Positions 62,301 through 64,000 of a stretch of DNA of 64,000 nt are shown in pieces. The notes beneath the pieces were generated by a model that saw nothing but the letters and a program-made list of their open reading frames with translations, made no database searches and had not been told where the DNA came from. The DNA lies in NCBI GenBank assembly GCA_013816805.1, contig JACDDS010000001.1, positions 333,001 through 397,000 on the forward strand. The letters run 5' to 3'. The DNA is from Chitinophagales bacterium (GTDB taxonomy: Bacteria; Bacteroidota; Bacteroidia; Chitinophagales; UBA10324). Made by a program: the position numbers and the translations under genes. How positions within the stretch are numbered: position 1 is the first letter of the stretch; every line of letters begins with the position of its first letter.

Positions 62301-64000
62301 CTGGTAAATCGCTTACTAAAGGAAATGCATGTCCTAGAACACCAGAAGCAGGATAGTGATGAAAGCTTAATGCATCGCCCGATATCAAATGTAATTGCGA
62401 ATTGCTCGATATATCCTTTGCAGGAAGATTCATAACAGCATTCCACGTATTTTCTCGACAGATTTTACCGTCCAAATTTCCTACATCTTCGGTATTATCT
62501 CCATCTTCTAATCCTGGAGATGCAGCGACTACACTTACTTTCACATCATCATAATCATCATGAAGATGATCTATATATGAGTTCGCCGCTGAAACATACT
62601 GTTGTGCATTTGGAAAGGCACACCATGTCTTATAATGCCCACCCAAATAAATTTCGTTTCCAAGTTCTACATACTTCAAGTTAAGCTTTAAATCGTCGGC
62701 AAAATCCAAAGATTTTTTGTCATAATCATATGTAGAGTATAGCATATTAAAGAAAAATAAGGCATCCGCATGGTTGCCGTCTAAAGAAAATTTAATATCC
62801 GTAAAGTGATCACTAATAACATCGCCTTTCGGTTTGTATAAATCATCTGCAATACAGCCAATATTTTCAGGGAAATTAATTGGTAAATTATTAGCATTCA
62901 AAGGATCTTGATTCTGATAAATATCAGGTTCATAATACCAGCCTTTATTCCAATCCCAAACACCGGACCCATTATGAAGTCGGAAAAGTCTGCTGTTTAA
63001 GGAAGGTAAATTAGTTATAAGCGATAAATCATTCCATCCCCCGTACCCATTGCCAATCAGATCACTTGCATCCTGATGAACAGTTTTTGTATTTTCTGTA
63101 TTATAACCTAGAAAATCTTGATACGTATCCCCATCTTCGTCCAAATCATGGACATAAGAAGATAGCACCTTTGTAGGAACATATGAAGCAGGGTAGAAAT
63201 TAACATTACGTGATACAAAATCAATAAGTGCAGAGTTTAGTGAAATGTCATTCTTTGCCATTAATGATGTTTTACCATAAATAGAATCACCTTCTATGTT
63301 TATTTTTGAAAAAATGTTTCCTTCAAAATTGACCCAATGGTGTACAATACATTTATTGCTGACAATAAAAAATATTCTTGCAGGATCATGAGAAAGATTA
63401 TTTACAAAAGCCCCTTTATTTAATACAAATGAATCCCGAATAAGAAAAATAAAATACGCATTGTTTCCTCCATTTAAGGTTAGTGTATCGTGCAAATATG
63501 CTGCACTATCTATCCTATATACACCTGGCGAATATGTTTTTGAAGATAGATCATTTGGAATTAAATTAGCCGGTAATCTATTGAATTTAGCAATTACTGA
63601 ATCTAAATCTGTAAGAGCCGAATCTACGGTAGTGTTATTGATATATAAGCCGTTCGTTGCTGTTACCGTCGATGAAATTGATGTTTTCGCTCCAGCACGC
63701 CCCGCAGTATTCGTACTATCAACCGCTAAAATTGTATGCCCTGACAGTAGGCCATACAAACTAGTTTTATTTATCGAGGGCGGTTTTACTGTAACAATTC
63801 TATCATTCAATGCGGAGCATCCAACGCTATCAGTAACTAAAACAGAGTAAACATCTGAAAATTGATAATTAGTTACAGGATTAATCACCGAATCAATTCC
63901 TATAGTTTCCGATGTAGACCATAGTATCGTATAAGGCGCCTGACCTCCTGAAACTGTTGGTGATCCCCCCAGAGTTAATGAATTGTAACCAATGGTAAGT
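59395..64000 (-). CDS. Giant T9SS protein: DUF3494-like, glycosidase-like and Ig-like domains (5' end beyond window)
   Basis: The frame is open to the window edge, so the N-terminus is missing; the GTG at 63888 is not a convincing start. The first domain is PKD/SprB-like (LGGSPTVSGGQAPYTILWS). A DUF3494 ice-binding-like segment follows (DLSSKTYSPGVYRIDSAAYL, NNAYFIFLIRDSF). A TIM-barrel-like glycosidase region comes next, with VELGNEIYLGG and WITEYNMSD as possible acid/base and nucleophile sites; this resembles GH-A arabinofuranosidase-type enzymes. Several Ig/PKD-like modules lead to a T9SS sorting domain (IAIFPNPTEDDFKLMIYQNS to IVKSIFKI). At least 1535 residues. Enzyme activity is inferred only from the motifs. 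Confidence 0.78.
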   Translation of the reverse strand, partial: LTIGYNSLTLGGSPTVSGGQAPYTILWSTSETIGIDSVINPVTNYQFSDVYSVLVTDSVGCSALNDRIVTVKPPSINKTSLYGLLSGHTILAVDSTNTAGRAGAKTSISSTVTATNGLYINNTTVDSALTDLDSVIAKFNRLPANLIPNDLSSKTYSPGVYRIDSAAYLHDTLTLNGGNNAYFIFLIRDSFVLNKGAFVNNLSHDPARIFFIVSNKCIVHHWVNFEGNIFSKINIEGDSIYGKTSLMAKNDISLNSALIDFVSRNVNFYPASYVPTKVLSSYVHDLDEDGDTYQDFLGYNTENTKTVHQDASDLIGNGYGGWNDLSLITNLPSLNSRLFRLHNGSGVWDWNKGWYYEPDIYQNQDPLNANNLPINFPENIGCIADDLYKPKGDVISDHFTDIKFSLDGNHADALFFFNMLYSTYDYDKKSLDFADDLKLNLKYVELGNEIYLGGHYKTWCAFPNAQQYVSAANSYIDHLHDDYDDVKVSVVAASPGLEDGDNTEDVGNLDGKICRENTWNAVMNLPAKDISSNSQLHLISGDALSFHHYPASGVLGHAFPLVSDLPDILSYPFEAVNKYFRDNSLKVIPNSVGAWITEYNMSDQLHQVPGSWAHGLFMSAMTLQYLEFAKIKHIYAQTMTLDAHQGAFFVDDHGFDFDGSPIHSSVQLITLPWQLTAVGNGMKLIGEAMRENTQAIKLSFKTSEVIKVGLTDTVLYGWKFNRPNSTYNIEQVIILNLGGTDKSVLLSEFEWATSVGAGYEQISVATGKKSYLNPIAYVIGGNEIAYYTQSGVYKGASTENIDKYPKLLITPPTLSTASVNSQSFVTLPAYSITRIYQIKTNIHLTCESSVVPCSYKLFNGTSGNGAPIQGTSVNLSVTGASKYNWNLSSQQEPSSYKSFLSSYEENNVTFIPQKSGNFTITVSDADNTNNSASCQITVNDPPVITVTPTSLGSYDLSTAQGQQLTASSTNSTLHYWWSPTLGLYNDPIAGSSKIKASTVYARPNQYTDYLSAADNYKKIYTYDYMAYQVTGVDHTTGCFSLGSANVNRINDLAITVNYADGDAFCSSENISLTATSPFGSQTDSYDWYNVSEMPNILLRHANSSLSSYTLTISTTDNNYPSESFTAMVIITKGTKSIKKFTTVNLVPSIIITPPPRLDLCTGESVEIKSSGADEESGSHTYDGSYQWYKNNLSNQISGATESSYTVTPSDDLSNNSSVSYIVQGKTASDFPGCENATNEAIIEFTVNDADPTVGVKYGNITIKEGECATLELTNSSDADFYQWSPGTYLQKLTGALVNTTSLPYRTEPYTFTANGIKTSNNEAGCCSSGDVTVTVEKQTWCDACGTVVDCKSNGSYVVTALEASGYSQQWQKNGIDIPGETNPTYSINYDDVPLGLPVIYQCRYTKSSINCIFFSEPLTLTVVKDNSQCLTNKLQSDTANNSSLIENSLQIAIFPNPTEDDFKLMIYQNSIQKPASNLFIEVLDPFGRILSYSERPFLQNMEAKITLDHNLPEGPYFVKVILGDQVIVKSIFKI

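Overview
The window looks like a chromosomal segment from an AT-rich member of the Bacteroidetes, probably near the Chitinophagales or Sphingobacteriales. Evidence: at least six secreted proteins end in type IX secretion system (T9SS) C-terminal sorting domains; there are no clear Shine-Dalgarno leaders; and DUF5916, DUF4142, DUF6799, an OMP_b-brl barrel remnant and an IntDOT-like recombinase are all typical of this phylum.

Layout. 1-13 kb: a decayed hybrid sensor with an intact LuxR-type regulator, a DUF5916 outer-membrane protein, an SSB paralog, dtd, lptB, a thiolase, a Reeler-like T9SS protein, a TCR/Tet-type exporter and a methyltransferase fused to a PD-(D/E)XK domain. 13.2-31.9 kb: about 18 genes and remnants, all on the minus strand. 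They include a secreted protein that is 27% methionine, two msrA-msrB pairs plus a third msrB remnant, a di-heme cytochrome c and its duplicated 3' end, an FAD/Rieske oxidoreductase, two beta-propeller proteins, an RclC/YkgB (DUF417) membrane protein, DUF4142 proteins, a family with a shared unnamed domain (here 'domain X') and an OmpR-type two-component system. I read this as an envelope oxidative (possibly reactive-chlorine or metal) stress island that has expanded by duplication and decay. 32-41 kb: a BNR-repeat T9SS protein, then housekeeping genes (NUDIX, nfo, enoyl-CoA hydratase, B12-binding protein, gltX, a deacetylase, tatD) and tRNA-Ser(GGA).

41-51.2 kb: a genomic island next to tRNA-Ser. 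It holds a frameshifted IntDOT-like integrase, a mobile-element accessory protein, an HTH protein, a BT4734-like/DUF3987 replication protein, a type IIG-like restriction-modification enzyme and a frameshifted serine-dehydrogenase-type protease. Its control DNA contains three families of short repeats. 51.4-64 kb: large T9SS proteins flanking a defence-like patch at 53.6-57.8 kb. The patch holds a DUF4209 protein with a HEPN-like motif hidden by a frameshift, and a SLATT plus CD-NTase (CBASS-like) pair whose nucleotidyltransferase has an in-frame stop. GCACACAAC repeats and a long hairpin bound the cassettes. The last gene runs off the window and joins a DUF3494 ice-binding-like domain to a glycosidase-like fold.

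A recurring theme is breakage: at least seven recognisable genes are split by a single indel or stop, and five or more are short remnants. Some breaks may be assembly errors, but the divergent remnants in the stress island look like real evolutionary decay. All family names come from reading motifs by eye; no database search was run.
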